NCBI GenBank assembly: GCA_021844645.1
Contig: JAKBTA010000006.1
Location: 1-33,561 of the forward strand
Direction of reading: 5' to 3'
Length of the DNA: 33,561 nt
Source: Nitrospirota bacterium
GTDB taxonomy: Bacteria > Nitrospirota_A > Leptospirillia > Leptospirillales > Leptospirillaceae
Positions 22,933 through 32,544 of the stretch are shown in pieces. The notes below the pieces were generated by a model, which did not search any database, was not told the origin of the DNA, and saw only the letters and a program-made list of their open reading frames with translations. Positions within the stretch are counted from its first letter, which is position 1. Every line of letters starts with the position of its first letter. A program made the position numbers and the translations under genes.

Positions 22933-24633
22933 GTGAACACAGATACCCAGCCCCCCGCTCCCCCTGAGCCTGTTTTACCCGGAAAAGTTCGCATCATCCC
23001 GTTAGGCGGGATCGGTGAAATCGGAATGAACATGACCGCCTACGAGACATCCGAAGGGATCATCGTTGTCGACTGCGGGGTCCTCTTCCCGGAAGATGAC
23101 CTTCTTGGTATAGACCTGATCATTCCCGACTTTTCCTACCTCAAGGAAAATCGCAAGAAAGTCCTCGCTCTTTTCCTGACGCACGGACATGAGGACCACA
23201 TCGGTGCTGTTCCCTATTTTCTGCGGGAGTTCAATGTTCCCGTTTTTGGAACAGCCCTCACGCTGGGACTGCTCGAGGGCAAGCTCAAGCAGCACAAAAA
23301 CATCACAGAGACAAAGCTTGTAACCTTAAGACCGCGGGAAGCTTGCACGATGGGGCCCTTTTCCATAGAACCGATCAGAATCACCCACTCCATCGCAGAC
23401 GGCGTCTCTTTTGCGATCACGACCGATGCAGGAACGATCCTTCACACCGGCGACTTCAAGGTTGACCTGACTCCAATTGACGGAGAACACTTCGACATGC
23501 ACCGCTTCTGTGCTCTGGGTGACCAGGGCATCCTCTGCCTCATGAGTGACAGCACCAATTCAGAAAAGTCCGGCCTGTCCCTCTCGGAAGCGCTTGTGAC
23601 AGATCCATTGCATCAGCTGATCTCAATGGCACCAGGAAGAGTCATCGTTGCCACTTTTTCCTCCAACATCCACAGGTTGCAGCAAGTCGCTGATGTCTCG
23701 ATCCGTCTGGGAAGAAAAATCGCATTTACCGGACGGTCGATGGAGACCAATTACAAGATTGCCACAGAGCTTGGATACCTCCACATTCCTCCCGACAAAG
23801 TCATCAAGCTCGATCAGGCGGCACTTCTCCCTCCGGGAGAGGTGACAATCATTACCACCGGCAGCCAGGGTGAGCCGATGAGTGCCCTTTTCCGGATGGC
23901 TCTTGGTGACCACAAACACATCGCCATCGGTGCAAACGACACGATTCTGCTGTCCGCCAGGGTGATCCCCGGAAATGAAAGGGCGATTGGCAAAATCATC
24001 AATTTCCTCTCCAGAAAGGGTGCCATCGTCCATTATCAGCGTGTTTCAGAAATTCATGTTTCCGGCCATGCAAGCCAGGAAGATCAAAAGATGATGATCC
24101 GGATGCTTAAGCCAAAGTTCTTTGTCCCGATGCATGGGGAATACCGCATGCTTTCAAGGCATGCAAAAACGGCTGTCTCTACCGGTGTTCCTCAGGAACA
24201 TGTGTTTGTCATCGAGAACGGCGACGTACTCGAGCTTGATCCGAATCATGCGGAGGTTCTCCAGAAAATCCCCAGCGGCAGGACCTTTGTTGACGGAAAA
24301 GGAGTCGGAGATGTCGAAGAAGTCGTCATAAGAGACAGACAGAGACTGGGATCGGATGGAATCGTCACAGTGATAGTCGCTTTGTCCCAGCAGACTGGTG
24401 ATATGGTCATGGGCCCCGAAGTCACAACAAGGGGAGTCGTCCTTTCTGACCTCTCGCTCGAACTGACAGCCCTGATCAAGGCTCACGTTGAAATTGCCAT
24501 CAACTCGTCGGACCCTGAAATCCGGAAAGAATCGTCGGCGCTCAAGACAATGATCCATAACAGCCTGAGAAAATATTTCAAAAAGAACTTCGAACGGGAC
24601 CCAGTCATCATTCCGATCATTCTCGAGATGTAA
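22933..24633 (+). CDS. rnj: Ribonuclease J
   Basis: RNase J is a zinc-dependent metallo-beta-lactamase/beta-CASP nuclease with 5' exonuclease and endonuclease activities on RNA. The 566-residue product is of family length. It shows IPLGGIGEIGMNM, the metal motif LTHGHEDHIGAVPYF, HTGDFKVD, MSDSTNSEKSG, the beta-CASP segments TTGSQGEPMSAL and SGHASQEDQ, and MHGEYRML. The C-terminal domain is complete. The start is GTG at 22933-22935, with TAAGGAG about 11 nt upstream and no nearer ATG in frame. It follows rsmA by 24 bases. Having both rny and rnj in one window is a useful clue to the lineage. Confidence 0.97.
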   Translation: MNTDTQPPAPPEPVLPGKVRIIPLGGIGEIGMNMTAYETSEGIIVVDCGVLFPEDDLLGIDLIIPDFSYLKENRKKVLALFLTHGHEDHIGAVPYFLREFNVPVFGTALTLGLLEGKLKQHKNITETKLVTLRPREACTMGPFSIEPIRITHSIADGVSFAITTDAGTILHTGDFKVDLTPIDGEHFDMHRFCALGDQGILCLMSDSTNSEKSGLSLSEALVTDPLHQLISMAPGRVIVATFSSNIHRLQQVADVSIRLGRKIAFTGRSMETNYKIATELGYLHIPPDKVIKLDQAALLPPGEVTIITTGSQGEPMSALFRMALGDHKHIAIGANDTILLSARVIPGNERAIGKIINFLSRKGAIVHYQRVSEIHVSGHASQEDQKMMIRMLKPKFFVPMHGEYRMLSRHAKTAVSTGVPQEHVFVIENGDVLELDPNHAEVLQKIPSGRTFVDGKGVGDVEEVVIRDRQRLGSDGIVTVIVALSQQTGDMVMGPEVTTRGVVLSDLSLELTALIKAHVEIAINSSDPEIRKESSALKTMIHNSLRKYFKKNFERDPVIIPIILEM

Positions 24634-24670
24634 AAATGATCAACAAAACAACCGCAGCGGATGACAAAGA

Positions 24671-26917
24671 TTGAGCGAGGACAGGCAGCAGGAAAAGCCC
24701 TCCCCCGCGGAGACACACCATCAGAAGAACCTTCTGAGAAGGGCCCAGCAGGTCTTCCTCTGGACGCTCACATTGTTTCTCTTGCTCGCCCTTGCCACGG
24801 CAAACAGCAGTGACCCGTCCATCCTGACGGTCTCGAGCCTCAAGGTCCCCCAAAATACAATGGGCTTCTGGGGAGCAAGTATTGCCGCAGTCCTTTACGA
24901 GTCCCTCGGACTATCGGCCATTCTTGCCCCGGTGCTCCTGTGGAGCATCTCCTTCTTCCACCGCCAGGAAAAGCCCCATCCCCCCTGGTCTATCATGGGC
25001 TGGATCCTCCTCACAATCTCCCTTCCGCCTCTTCTTTGCATGATATTTCCGGAAAATCTTATTGCTCCCTATAGACCCGGGGGGGAAATCGGCCAGAAGA
25101 TTCTCAATTTTTCTCTTTCCAGACTCAACAAAGCGGGATCGCTGCTCATCCTGGGGGGAGTTCTCCTGACATCGCTCCTGTTTCTCCTGGCCCCCGTCGT
25201 ATCCTTTATCGGCAGCAAAAAAGGGACATCGATCACCGATTGGCTCAGACAGAAAAGAGACAGGATCAGGTCATTTCTCGTCAGGGACACGGATCCCCAA
25301 TATGTTGTTGTCAAAGAAGAACGCCCACAGGACAATCCGGAAGAAACACCCTTTTCTCCCTCTATCAGGGAAACTGCCCAGGAGCAGAAGCCAAAAACGG
25401 CTCCAGCTCCAAAAAAACCCGCCATCCCGACACCGGCAAACACCGACTCCAGTCAATCCCTGCTCCCGACAGCAGATCTCCTCGATCCAACAGGAAGCGC
25501 AAAGGAGGTCATGCCTCAGTCCCAGATACGTGAAACGGAAAAAACTCTTGGCGACCTTTTCAGGACCTATGGTGTCCCCGGAAAGATGGTCGGATCACAG
25601 CCGGGCCCCGTCGTGACACTTTTTGAGTTTCTTCCTGCTCCGGGGACAAAGGTCAGCCGGGTGACAAGCCTGACCAGCGAAATTGCCATGGCCCTGAAAG
25701 CTCCACAAGTTAACCTGCATGTCCCCATTCCGGGAAAATCCACGATTGGTCTCGAAGTCCCCAATCCGGTCCGGCAACTGGTCACATTCAGGGAAATTCT
25801 TTCGAGTCCAAGTTTTCGTTCTATTTCCTCCCCTCTTTCTCTCGCCATCGGAAAAACGATCAATGGCGACCCCTACGCCGTCGATCTTGCCAGAATGCCC
25901 CACCTGTTGATTGCCGGTGCGACCGGGACGGGAAAATCCGTATGCATGAATGTTCTGATAGCAAGCATTCTCATGAGCGCAAGACCGGAAGATGTCAGGT
26001 TCATCATGATAGACCCCAAAAGGCTCGAGTTCGCCCCCTATGAAGGAATTCCGCATCTTCTGGGCCCGGTTATCACAGACCCCAAAATTGCCGCCTCGAA
26101 ATTGCGGATTCTGGCAGACGAGATGATCCGTCGGTACGAGCTCATGAAAAACACCGGAGTCAGAAACATCGGAGAATACAGAAAGGCTGTGCCGGAAAAA
26201 GACTGGTTTCCATTTATCGTAGTCCTGATCGACGAGCTTGCCGACTTGATGCTGAGCCTGAAAAAAGATGTTGAGCCCCCCATTATCCGTCTGGCCCAGA
26301 TGGCGAGGGCGGCAGGAATACACCTGGTCCTTGCAACGCAGAGGCCATCAGTTGCGGTCCTGACAGGCCTGATCAAGGCAAACATTCCCACAAAGATTGC
26401 ATTTCAGGTCACAAGCCAGATCGATTCCCGCGTTATCCTCGACCAGGGTGGGGCGGAAAGTCTGCTGGGTGCCGGTGATATGCTGATGCGCCCGCCCGGA
26501 ACAGACGCACTGAGAAGACTTCATGGGGCTTTTATCTCCGAATCGGAGCTCTCAAGGCTCGTATCCTTCTGGAAAGAATCTCCAAGAGCCTCTACTGGAA
26601 CAGACAGCAGCCTTGGCGATATCATGGAAAGGTTGACTCTTTCCGAAATACCCGGAGACCAGGAGTCCAAATATGGATCCATTGATGATGATGACTCTGC
26701 CGACTCAAATGATGGCCTCTATGAAGAAGCAGTCGCCATTGTTCGCCGGCAGGGAAAAGCATCGACATCCCTGATTCAGCGGCACCTCAGGATCGGATAT
26801 AACCGTGCAGCCCGCATTATTGAACGGATGGAATCGGAAGGACTGATCGGGAAACAAGATGGCAGCAAACCGCGACCTCTTTTGAAAGGAAACAGAAACC
26901 ATGAACAGGAAGATTGA
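24671..26917 (+). CDS. ftsK: DNA translocase FtsK/SpoIIIE
   Basis: FtsK is a septal DNA pump that clears and aligns chromosome ends during division. The 748-residue product has four membrane helices in the first 180 residues (from about 25, 58, 98 and 150) and a short proline-rich linker (about 215-285). The RecA-like motor follows, with Walker A IAGATGTGKSVCMN, Walker B VVLIDELADLM, and LATQRPSVAVLTGLIKANIP. The gamma winged helix (YEEAVAIVRRQGKASTSLIQ to GLIGKQDG) reads polar motifs. The start is TTG at 24671-24673 without a clear ribosome-binding site. A 12-codon open frame from an ATG at 24636 ends in a TGA overlapping this TTG, and may couple translation. The ftsK-lolA order matches that of E. 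coli. Confidence 0.96.
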   Translation: MSEDRQQEKPSPAETHHQKNLLRRAQQVFLWTLTLFLLLALATANSSDPSILTVSSLKVPQNTMGFWGASIAAVLYESLGLSAILAPVLLWSISFFHRQEKPHPPWSIMGWILLTISLPPLLCMIFPENLIAPYRPGGEIGQKILNFSLSRLNKAGSLLILGGVLLTSLLFLLAPVVSFIGSKKGTSITDWLRQKRDRIRSFLVRDTDPQYVVVKEERPQDNPEETPFSPSIRETAQEQKPKTAPAPKKPAIPTPANTDSSQSLLPTADLLDPTGSAKEVMPQSQIRETEKTLGDLFRTYGVPGKMVGSQPGPVVTLFEFLPAPGTKVSRVTSLTSEIAMALKAPQVNLHVPIPGKSTIGLEVPNPVRQLVTFREILSSPSFRSISSPLSLAIGKTINGDPYAVDLARMPHLLIAGATGTGKSVCMNVLIASILMSARPEDVRFIMIDPKRLEFAPYEGIPHLLGPVITDPKIAASKLRILADEMIRRYELMKNTGVRNIGEYRKAVPEKDWFPFIVVLIDELADLMLSLKKDVEPPIIRLAQMARAAGIHLVLATQRPSVAVLTGLIKANIPTKIAFQVTSQIDSRVILDQGGAESLLGAGDMLMRPPGTDALRRLHGAFISESELSRLVSFWKESPRASTGTDSSLGDIMERLTLSEIPGDQESKYGSIDDDDSADSNDGLYEEAVAIVRRQGKASTSLIQRHLRIGYNRAARIIERMESEGLIGKQDGSKPRPLLKGNRNHEQED

Positions 26918-27620
26918 TGCCGGATGGATTGCCCCGACGGGAAGGTCCTGCAGAAAGACCATCTCATGCCGGCTTTTCCTGGCTTTTCTTTTTCTTTTTT
27001 CAGCGGGCTCCGCTGAAGCAGGCACGATTTCTCCTCAGGAAATGTTAAAAAAGATGTCATTCTCGGTCAAGGAACACCCGGGATTCATGGCAAGTTTCAC
27101 CCAAAAACTTTCCCCTCCGAACAGCGGGGAGATTCGCTCGGAAGGATCGCTGATCTTCGGACAGGGTGGAAAAATGATCCTCCACTATATCAATCCCAAG
27201 GGGCAGGTTCTGCTTCTCCTGGGAAACCACATGTCCTTCTATATTCCACAGAACACTCAGCTGGTCAATAAAACGCTCAAAAGCCGGACGATTCCGGAAA
27301 CGCCGGCTCTTCTCCTTGAAAAGATCGGACAGCTCGACCGGTATTTTTATATACGCCCGGAAAACCGGAAAGGAACTGGTTCCGGAAAGACGATCTCCCT
27401 GGTTCCCAAAGAAGCGGACAGGCATCTTGCCCTTGCAAGGATCTCCATCGACCCTAAAACCTGGCTCCCGGAAAAAATTGTCTTCATGGAGGTCAACGGG
27501 GTTATTCTCTCGATCCGGCTGACCGGAATAAAGACACTTGAAACGCTGCCCGGCAATGCGTTCGTACTGAAAGTCCCGCCTGGAACAACTATCGCACAAA
27601 GCCCTGAAGGACCAAACTGA
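26901..27620 (+). CDS. lolA: LolA-like outer-membrane lipoprotein carrier
   Basis: LolA ferries lipoproteins across the periplasm from LolCDE to the outer membrane. The 239-residue product has a long n-region, then a hydrophobic stretch (LFLAFLFLFSAGSAEAG, about 25-41) with likely cleavage after AEA. The mature part matches the LolA fold pattern: GFMASFTQKL near the start, EIRSEGSLIFGQGGKMILHY, and LLGNHMSFYIPQNTQL. These are followed by paired strands that include ISLVPKE and KIVFMEVNGVILSIRLTGIK. The gene overlaps ftsK by 17 bases, with AAAGGA about 10 nt before its ATG. It is divergent in sequence, so the related DUF-type LolA-like carriers are a second possibility. Confidence 0.85.
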   Translation: MNRKIDAGWIAPTGRSCRKTISCRLFLAFLFLFSAGSAEAGTISPQEMLKKMSFSVKEHPGFMASFTQKLSPPNSGEIRSEGSLIFGQGGKMILHYINPKGQVLLLLGNHMSFYIPQNTQLVNKTLKSRTIPETPALLLEKIGQLDRYFYIRPENRKGTGSGKTISLVPKEADRHLALARISIDPKTWLPEKIVFMEVNGVILSIRLTGIKTLETLPGNAFVLKVPPGTTIAQSPEGPN

Positions 27621-30460
27621 TGGCACAAAGAAAGACTTCTCCATCACCCGCCCAATCACCCCGGAATGTTTCCCCGATGGACTCCATCGTTATCAAGGGA
27701 GCACGGCAGCACAACCTGAAGAATCTGGACATTTCTCTTCCCAGAAACAAGCTGGTGGTGATTACAGGCCTTTCAGGTTCAGGAAAAAGCTCTCTCGCCT
27801 TTGATACCCTTTATGCCGAAGGACAAAGACGCTATGTAGAATCTTTATCTGCCTATGCCAGACAGTTTCTGGAAATGATGGACAAGCCTGATGTCGACAG
27901 CATTGACGGCCTTTCTCCAGCAATCGCCATCGACCAGAAAGTCACATCAAAAAATCCAAGGTCGACTGTGGGAACGGTCACAGAGATTCATGACTATCTG
28001 AGACTCCTGTTTGCCCGTATCGGCCATCCCCATTGCCCCTCATGCGGACAGTCAGTCAGCCCACAGACCGTAACCCAGATGGTCAATGGGTTGATGGAGG
28101 GACCCGAGGGAGAAAAACTGGTCATTCTCGCCCCGACCGTTTCAGACAGGAAAGGGGAGTACAGAAAAGAAATTGCAAGGATCCTGAAAGAAGGTTTTAC
28201 CCGGATACGTCTTGATGGCGTCATCATGCCTATCGAAGAAATCACCGAAATCGACCGAAAAAAAACGCACCGGATTGAAATCGTCATTGACCGGATCTCC
28301 CTGAGGGATGGAGTTCGTCAAAGGCTCGCCGAAAGTATCGAGACAGGACTGACTCATGGTGGAGGGATGGTCATCGTCCATCGTCCCGACCAAAAAACAG
28401 ATGTCATCCTGTCCGAGCGCCAGGCCTGCACAACTTGCAACATCAGCCTTCCGGAAATCACGCCCCGGCTCTTCTCCTTCAACTCCCCCTACGGGGCCTG
28501 TTCCAAATGCTCGGGTCTCGGAGTCCTTCTCGAAGTCGACCCGACACTTCTTGTTCCCTACCCGGACCTTTCCATTGCAGAAACGGCCATCAAGATACTT
28601 GAACACCGTGCATTTTCCGATATCAGAAACCGCTTCATGAAATTCCTTGAGCTCTCGGGAATATCCCGGTTTACCCCGTTCGGAAAGCTCCCTGCATCAG
28701 AAATCGACATGATTTTTCATGGAACATCTCCTGAGAAGGGATCACCGCAAGGCATCCGCTTTGCAGGCCTTCTCGGCTTTCTGCAGGACCTTTACCAGAA
28801 GGGGAACATCTCCATATGGGCAAAATCCGAGCTTGAAAGCGTCATGTCCGAAAAAGATTGCGACAGCTGCGGAGGAGCCCGCCTGAACCCCGAAGCCCTT
28901 GCTGTTCTGGTATCAGGGCTTTCGATCCGGGACTTTTCCAATATGACCATTCATCAGGCATCATGCTTTATTGACCAGATGTCTCTTTCTGAAAAAGAAA
29001 AAACCATCTCCGAAAGGATTTTGAAAGAAATCCGCTCACGTCTCAATTTTCTCCGGGAGGTCGGTCTTGAGTACCTGACCTTATCGCGAAGCGCAGGAAC
29101 ACTCTCCGGAGGAGAATCACAGAGGATCCGGCTGGCAACACAGATCGGATCCGGCCTCACAGGGGTACTCTATATTCTCGATGAGCCCTCCATCGGACTT
29201 CACCCAAGGGATAACCAGAAACTTCTGAAAACGCTTCTTCATCTAAGGGACATAGGAAACACGGTCATTGTCGTAGAACATGATGAAGAAACCATCCTGC
29301 TCGCCGATGATGTTGTTGACATGGGACCGGGTGCAGGTCGCATGGGAGGAGAGGTCCTCTCCCACGGCACTCCGGAGGAAATTCGCAATGACCCGAAATC
29401 CTTGACAGGAGACTACCTGTCCGGACGGAAAAGAATTGAGCGCAAGCAAAACCACCAGAAGCCTTCAGAGTGGCTTTCCATCATTGGGGCTTCAGAACAC
29501 AATCTCAGGAATATTGATGCCCACTTTCCTCTCGGGATGCTGACAGTCGTCACCGGAGTCTCAGGGTCGGGCAAAAGCACTCTGGTCATTGATATCCTTT
29601 ACAAGCGACTGGCAAAGGTCTTCTCCCAGGGAAGGGAAAAACCGGGAAAGTGCCGGGAACTGCGTGGCGTGGACAAGATCGACAAGGTCGTTAACATCGA
29701 CCAGAGTCCTATCGGCCGGACTCCCCGTTCGAATCCGGCCACATATACCGGAGTCTTTACCCCCATCAGGGATCTTTTCTCCCAGGTTCCAGAATCACGG
29801 GCCAGGGGCTATGAGCAAGGCCGCTTCAGCTTCAACGTAAAGGGAGGCCGCTGTGAGGCATGCCAGGGCGACGGAGTCCTGAAGATCGAGATGCATTTCC
29901 TCCCGGATGTCTATGTCACATGCGACCAGTGCAACGGTCTTCGATACAACAGGGAAACACTGGAGATTCTTTACCACGGAAAAAACATTTCGGAAATTCT
30001 CTCCATGACTGTAGAGGAGGCCCTCGAGTTTTTCGCACCGGTTCCGGTTGTCCGTTCAAAACTGTTGACACTTCGGGATGTCGGCCTGGACTACATCCAC
30101 CTCGGTCAGGCCGCAACGACCCTCTCCGGAGGAGAAGCACAACGAATCAAGCTGTCCAAGGAACTCTCCAGAAGATCAACAGGAAAGACCCTTTATATCC
30201 TGGATGAACCCACTACCGGCCTACACTTTGCCGATATCCAGAAATTGATGGATACACTTCACACACTTGTCGAGCAGGGAAATACAGTCATCATCATCGA
30301 ACATAACATCGATGTCATACGGTGGGCGGACCATCTGATTGATCTGGGCCCAGAAGGTGGCGACAGGGGTGGGGAAATTGTTACGACCGGCTCTCCGGAG
30401 GAGGTCCAGAAAAACAGGAAATCCTATACAGGAGAGGCGTTACGGAAAAGGACCATTTGA
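27620..30460 (+). CDS. uvrA: Excinuclease ABC subunit A (UvrA)
   Basis: UvrA finds bulky DNA damage and loads UvrB in nucleotide excision repair. The 946-residue product has two ABC modules. The first has Walker A GLSGSGKSSLAF, signature TLSGGESQRIRLATQ and Walker B YILDEPSIGLHP. The second has GVSGSGKSTLVI, TLSGGEAQRIKLSKE and YILDEPTTGLHF. Two zinc modules are visible: CTTC with CSKC (about 270-297), and CEAC with CDQC (about 745-772). The ATG overlaps the lolA stop by one base (TGATG), with AAGGA 8 nt upstream. M20 (MDSIVIKGARQHN), where family similarity begins, is the alternative start. Confidence 0.98.
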   Translation: MAQRKTSPSPAQSPRNVSPMDSIVIKGARQHNLKNLDISLPRNKLVVITGLSGSGKSSLAFDTLYAEGQRRYVESLSAYARQFLEMMDKPDVDSIDGLSPAIAIDQKVTSKNPRSTVGTVTEIHDYLRLLFARIGHPHCPSCGQSVSPQTVTQMVNGLMEGPEGEKLVILAPTVSDRKGEYRKEIARILKEGFTRIRLDGVIMPIEEITEIDRKKTHRIEIVIDRISLRDGVRQRLAESIETGLTHGGGMVIVHRPDQKTDVILSERQACTTCNISLPEITPRLFSFNSPYGACSKCSGLGVLLEVDPTLLVPYPDLSIAETAIKILEHRAFSDIRNRFMKFLELSGISRFTPFGKLPASEIDMIFHGTSPEKGSPQGIRFAGLLGFLQDLYQKGNISIWAKSELESVMSEKDCDSCGGARLNPEALAVLVSGLSIRDFSNMTIHQASCFIDQMSLSEKEKTISERILKEIRSRLNFLREVGLEYLTLSRSAGTLSGGESQRIRLATQIGSGLTGVLYILDEPSIGLHPRDNQKLLKTLLHLRDIGNTVIVVEHDEETILLADDVVDMGPGAGRMGGEVLSHGTPEEIRNDPKSLTGDYLSGRKRIERKQNHQKPSEWLSIIGASEHNLRNIDAHFPLGMLTVVTGVSGSGKSTLVIDILYKRLAKVFSQGREKPGKCRELRGVDKIDKVVNIDQSPIGRTPRSNPATYTGVFTPIRDLFSQVPESRARGYEQGRFSFNVKGGRCEACQGDGVLKIEMHFLPDVYVTCDQCNGLRYNRETLEILYHGKNISEILSMTVEEALEFFAPVPVVRSKLLTLRDVGLDYIHLGQAATTLSGGEAQRIKLSKELSRRSTGKTLYILDEPTTGLHFADIQKLMDTLHTLVEQGNTVIIIEHNIDVIRWADHLIDLGPEGGDRGGEIVTTGSPEEVQKNRKSYTGEALRKRTI

Positions 30461-30486
30461 TGTTTCCGAAAATTGGGAGGAGTATC

Positions 30487-31368
30487 ATGACACCAACAGG
30501 TGTCATGACGCTTTCCCTGTCAACCAATATTTTTCTCGCGCTGGCAAAGATCACCTGGAGCCACAGGATTCATTCGGTATCCATGCTGGCAGATGGATAT
30601 CATGCCCTTCTGGATTCAGTCTCCGGAATCCTTTGCCTCGCAGCCCTTCTCGTTGCGCAAAAGCCACCAGACAGGGACCACCCCTATGGCCATATCCGCT
30701 TTGAAGCCCTGGCACAGCTTGGCGTAAGCGGGCTTCTTCTTTTCACAGGCTATGAGGTTCTCTCAAGAACATACGATCAGTTCCACAGCCAGATCACACC
30801 AACTGTCACTGCCGGCTCCTACGCCATTATGCTTTTTGCCATGGCAATACAGACAGTCACAATGAATCTTGAAAAGGTCGTTTATCGAAAAACGGGAAAC
30901 GCCCTTGTCCATTCAGATGCCATGCATTTTCAGTCCGATATTCTTTCTTCATTTTCGGTGCTTGTAGGGTTGGTGGCGGCAGGATTCGGATATCCGGTCA
31001 TCGATGAAATTGCAGGACTCGCCATTGCGATCCTTATTGCACATTCAGGGTGGGAACTGATGATGGAAGGGACAAAAATTCTTTCGGACCACTCCCCCCT
31101 GGACCCACAGGAAATCACAGAAATCGCACTCTCAACGCCGGGAGTCCAAAGCTGTTACCAGACCAGGTCCAGAGGATCATCATCCCATATCACCATGGAC
31201 ATGACCGTTGGCGTGGACGGATCCCTTTCCGTCTCGCAGGCCCATGGGATAGCCCATCTGGTTGAGAGTCGCATCAGGGAGAAACATCCCGCGGTTGTGG
31301 AGGTCATTGTCCACATAGAACCATCAAAAACAGAGGAGACCAATAATGTCAGTCCACATTCTCACTGA
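30487..31368 (+). CDS. Cation diffusion facilitator (CDF) family transporter
   Basis: CDF proteins export divalent metals such as Zn, Fe, Co or Mn in exchange for protons. The 293-residue product has about six membrane helices and a C-terminal cytoplasmic domain (about 205-293) with the family alpha-beta fold. The transport-site residues are visible: an acidic-polar set in LADGYHALLDS on the second helix, and HSDAMHFQSDILSS (HxxxD) on the fifth. I choose the ATG at 30487 because GGGAGGAG is 4-6 nt upstream. The frame extends back 10 codons to a TTG/ATG pair overlapping the uvrA stop. The metal cannot be assigned. The motif DGYHALLD differs from the zinc-type HxxxD on this helix. Confidence 0.92.
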   Translation: MTPTGVMTLSLSTNIFLALAKITWSHRIHSVSMLADGYHALLDSVSGILCLAALLVAQKPPDRDHPYGHIRFEALAQLGVSGLLLFTGYEVLSRTYDQFHSQITPTVTAGSYAIMLFAMAIQTVTMNLEKVVYRKTGNALVHSDAMHFQSDILSSFSVLVGLVAAGFGYPVIDEIAGLAIAILIAHSGWELMMEGTKILSDHSPLDPQEITEIALSTPGVQSCYQTRSRGSSSHITMDMTVGVDGSLSVSQAHGIAHLVESRIREKHPAVVEVIVHIEPSKTEETNNVSPHSH

Positions 31369-32386
31369 TTCCAAAAAACCGCTTGCGATCACCATGGGAG
31401 ATCCCGGCGGGATTGGACCTGAGGTCATCGTCAAGTCCTGGTTGAACACGGAGATCCAGAAGATCCAACGGATTGTCATTGGAGATCCTGAGGTCATGAA
31501 GGATGTCGCCCGCCGCTACGAACCTTCACTCGTCGTCCGTACGATAAACGAAACCGATGCGTTTTCAAAAGACCCTGGAGTCATGGACGTACTTGTCCCA
31601 ACTCTCGACAAGCCGCTTGAGTCCGTCCTCACGGAGTCAAACCGGCTCATGGCCGGAAGATGGTCCTATGCCTGCGTTAGACATGGAGTCGAGCTTTCCA
31701 TGGCGCGAAAGGTCGCAGGCATTGTCACTGCCCCTCTGAACAAAAAAATGCTCCATGCCGCCGGATATCAATATCCCGGACACACAGAGCTGATCGCGGC
31801 ACTGACCAATACCGAACATTACGGGATGATGCTCGTTGGCGGTCCGCTCCGGGTTATCCTCGTCACAACGCATATTCCGTTCAGGGATATTGCATCAAAG
31901 ATCACAAAAGCCCGAGTTCTTGAAACGATTCGGCTTGCAAAACAGGCCACCGAATACCTGGGCCTTGAAAGACCGAAGATAGCGGTTGCTGCGCTCAACC
32001 CCCATGCAGGAGAGGCTTCACTCTTCGGAGACGAGGAGGCGACAAGCATTTTTCCTGCCATCCTCGAAGCCCGTTCCGAAGGGATCGAAGTGGATGGCCC
32101 CATTCCTGCGGATACCCTTTTTGCAAAGGCGGCCCAAGGCCGTTACTCAATCGTCGTCTCCCAATATCATGACCAGGGTCTCATCCCTCTCAAAATGCTC
32201 TCCTTCGGACAGGGGATCAATGTTACCGTCGGGATTCCGATCATCAGGACTTCAGTCGACCATGGCACAGCCTATGATATCGTCGGAAAAGGGATCGCCA
32301 ACCCGGGATCCATGACCGAAGCGATCAAGCTTGCCCATGACCTTGTTCTCAGGGTTGAAAAAACGGAAAACAAGATCGCTGATTGA
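31346..32386 (+). CDS. pdxA: 4-hydroxythreonine-4-phosphate dehydrogenase PdxA
   Basis: PdxA oxidises 4-phosphohydroxy-L-threonine with NAD in the DXP-dependent pyridoxal phosphate pathway. DXP, the co-substrate of the next step, is made by the Dxs encoded in this window. The 346-residue product has ITMGDPGGIGPEV near residue 15, TAPLNKKMLHAAG, a metal-binding histidine in YPGHTELIAAL, and VAALNPHAGE. Further on are YHDQGLIPLKMLSFGQGINVT and RTSVDHGTAYDIVGKG, with the other metal-site histidines. GAGGAG lies about 8 nt before the ATG. The gene overlaps the CDF gene by 23 bases. Confidence 0.97.
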   Translation: MSVHILTDSKKPLAITMGDPGGIGPEVIVKSWLNTEIQKIQRIVIGDPEVMKDVARRYEPSLVVRTINETDAFSKDPGVMDVLVPTLDKPLESVLTESNRLMAGRWSYACVRHGVELSMARKVAGIVTAPLNKKMLHAAGYQYPGHTELIAALTNTEHYGMMLVGGPLRVILVTTHIPFRDIASKITKARVLETIRLAKQATEYLGLERPKIAVAALNPHAGEASLFGDEEATSIFPAILEARSEGIEVDGPIPADTLFAKAAQGRYSIVVSQYHDQGLIPLKMLSFGQGINVTVGIPIIRTSVDHGTAYDIVGKGIANPGSMTEAIKLAHDLVLRVEKTENKIAD

Positions 32387-32544
32387 ACACAGGAAAGAAT
32401 CTTCCGGACTCAAGATTTCAAACGAACTCTCCGATAAGAGGGACGTAACGAGGAAAGAATTGCCCCGAGGCCCATGCTTTGGAGCAATCAAAAAACAAAT
32501 TTATTTTTCAGGCGGTCAAGAGCCTGAATAAAAAGGAATCCGCC

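Noticed and set aside
25595..26323. A 242-codon minus-strand open frame opposite the ftsK motor
   Set aside because: It is antisense to Walker-motif coding sequence. The frame has no domain signature and no plausible start signal.
32391..32460. A 10-base direct repeat (AGGAAAGAAT) at 32391 and 32451 between pdxA and the outer-membrane protein gene
   Set aside because: Only two short copies occur, 60 bases apart, with no further periodicity or symmetry. Chance is an adequate explanation.
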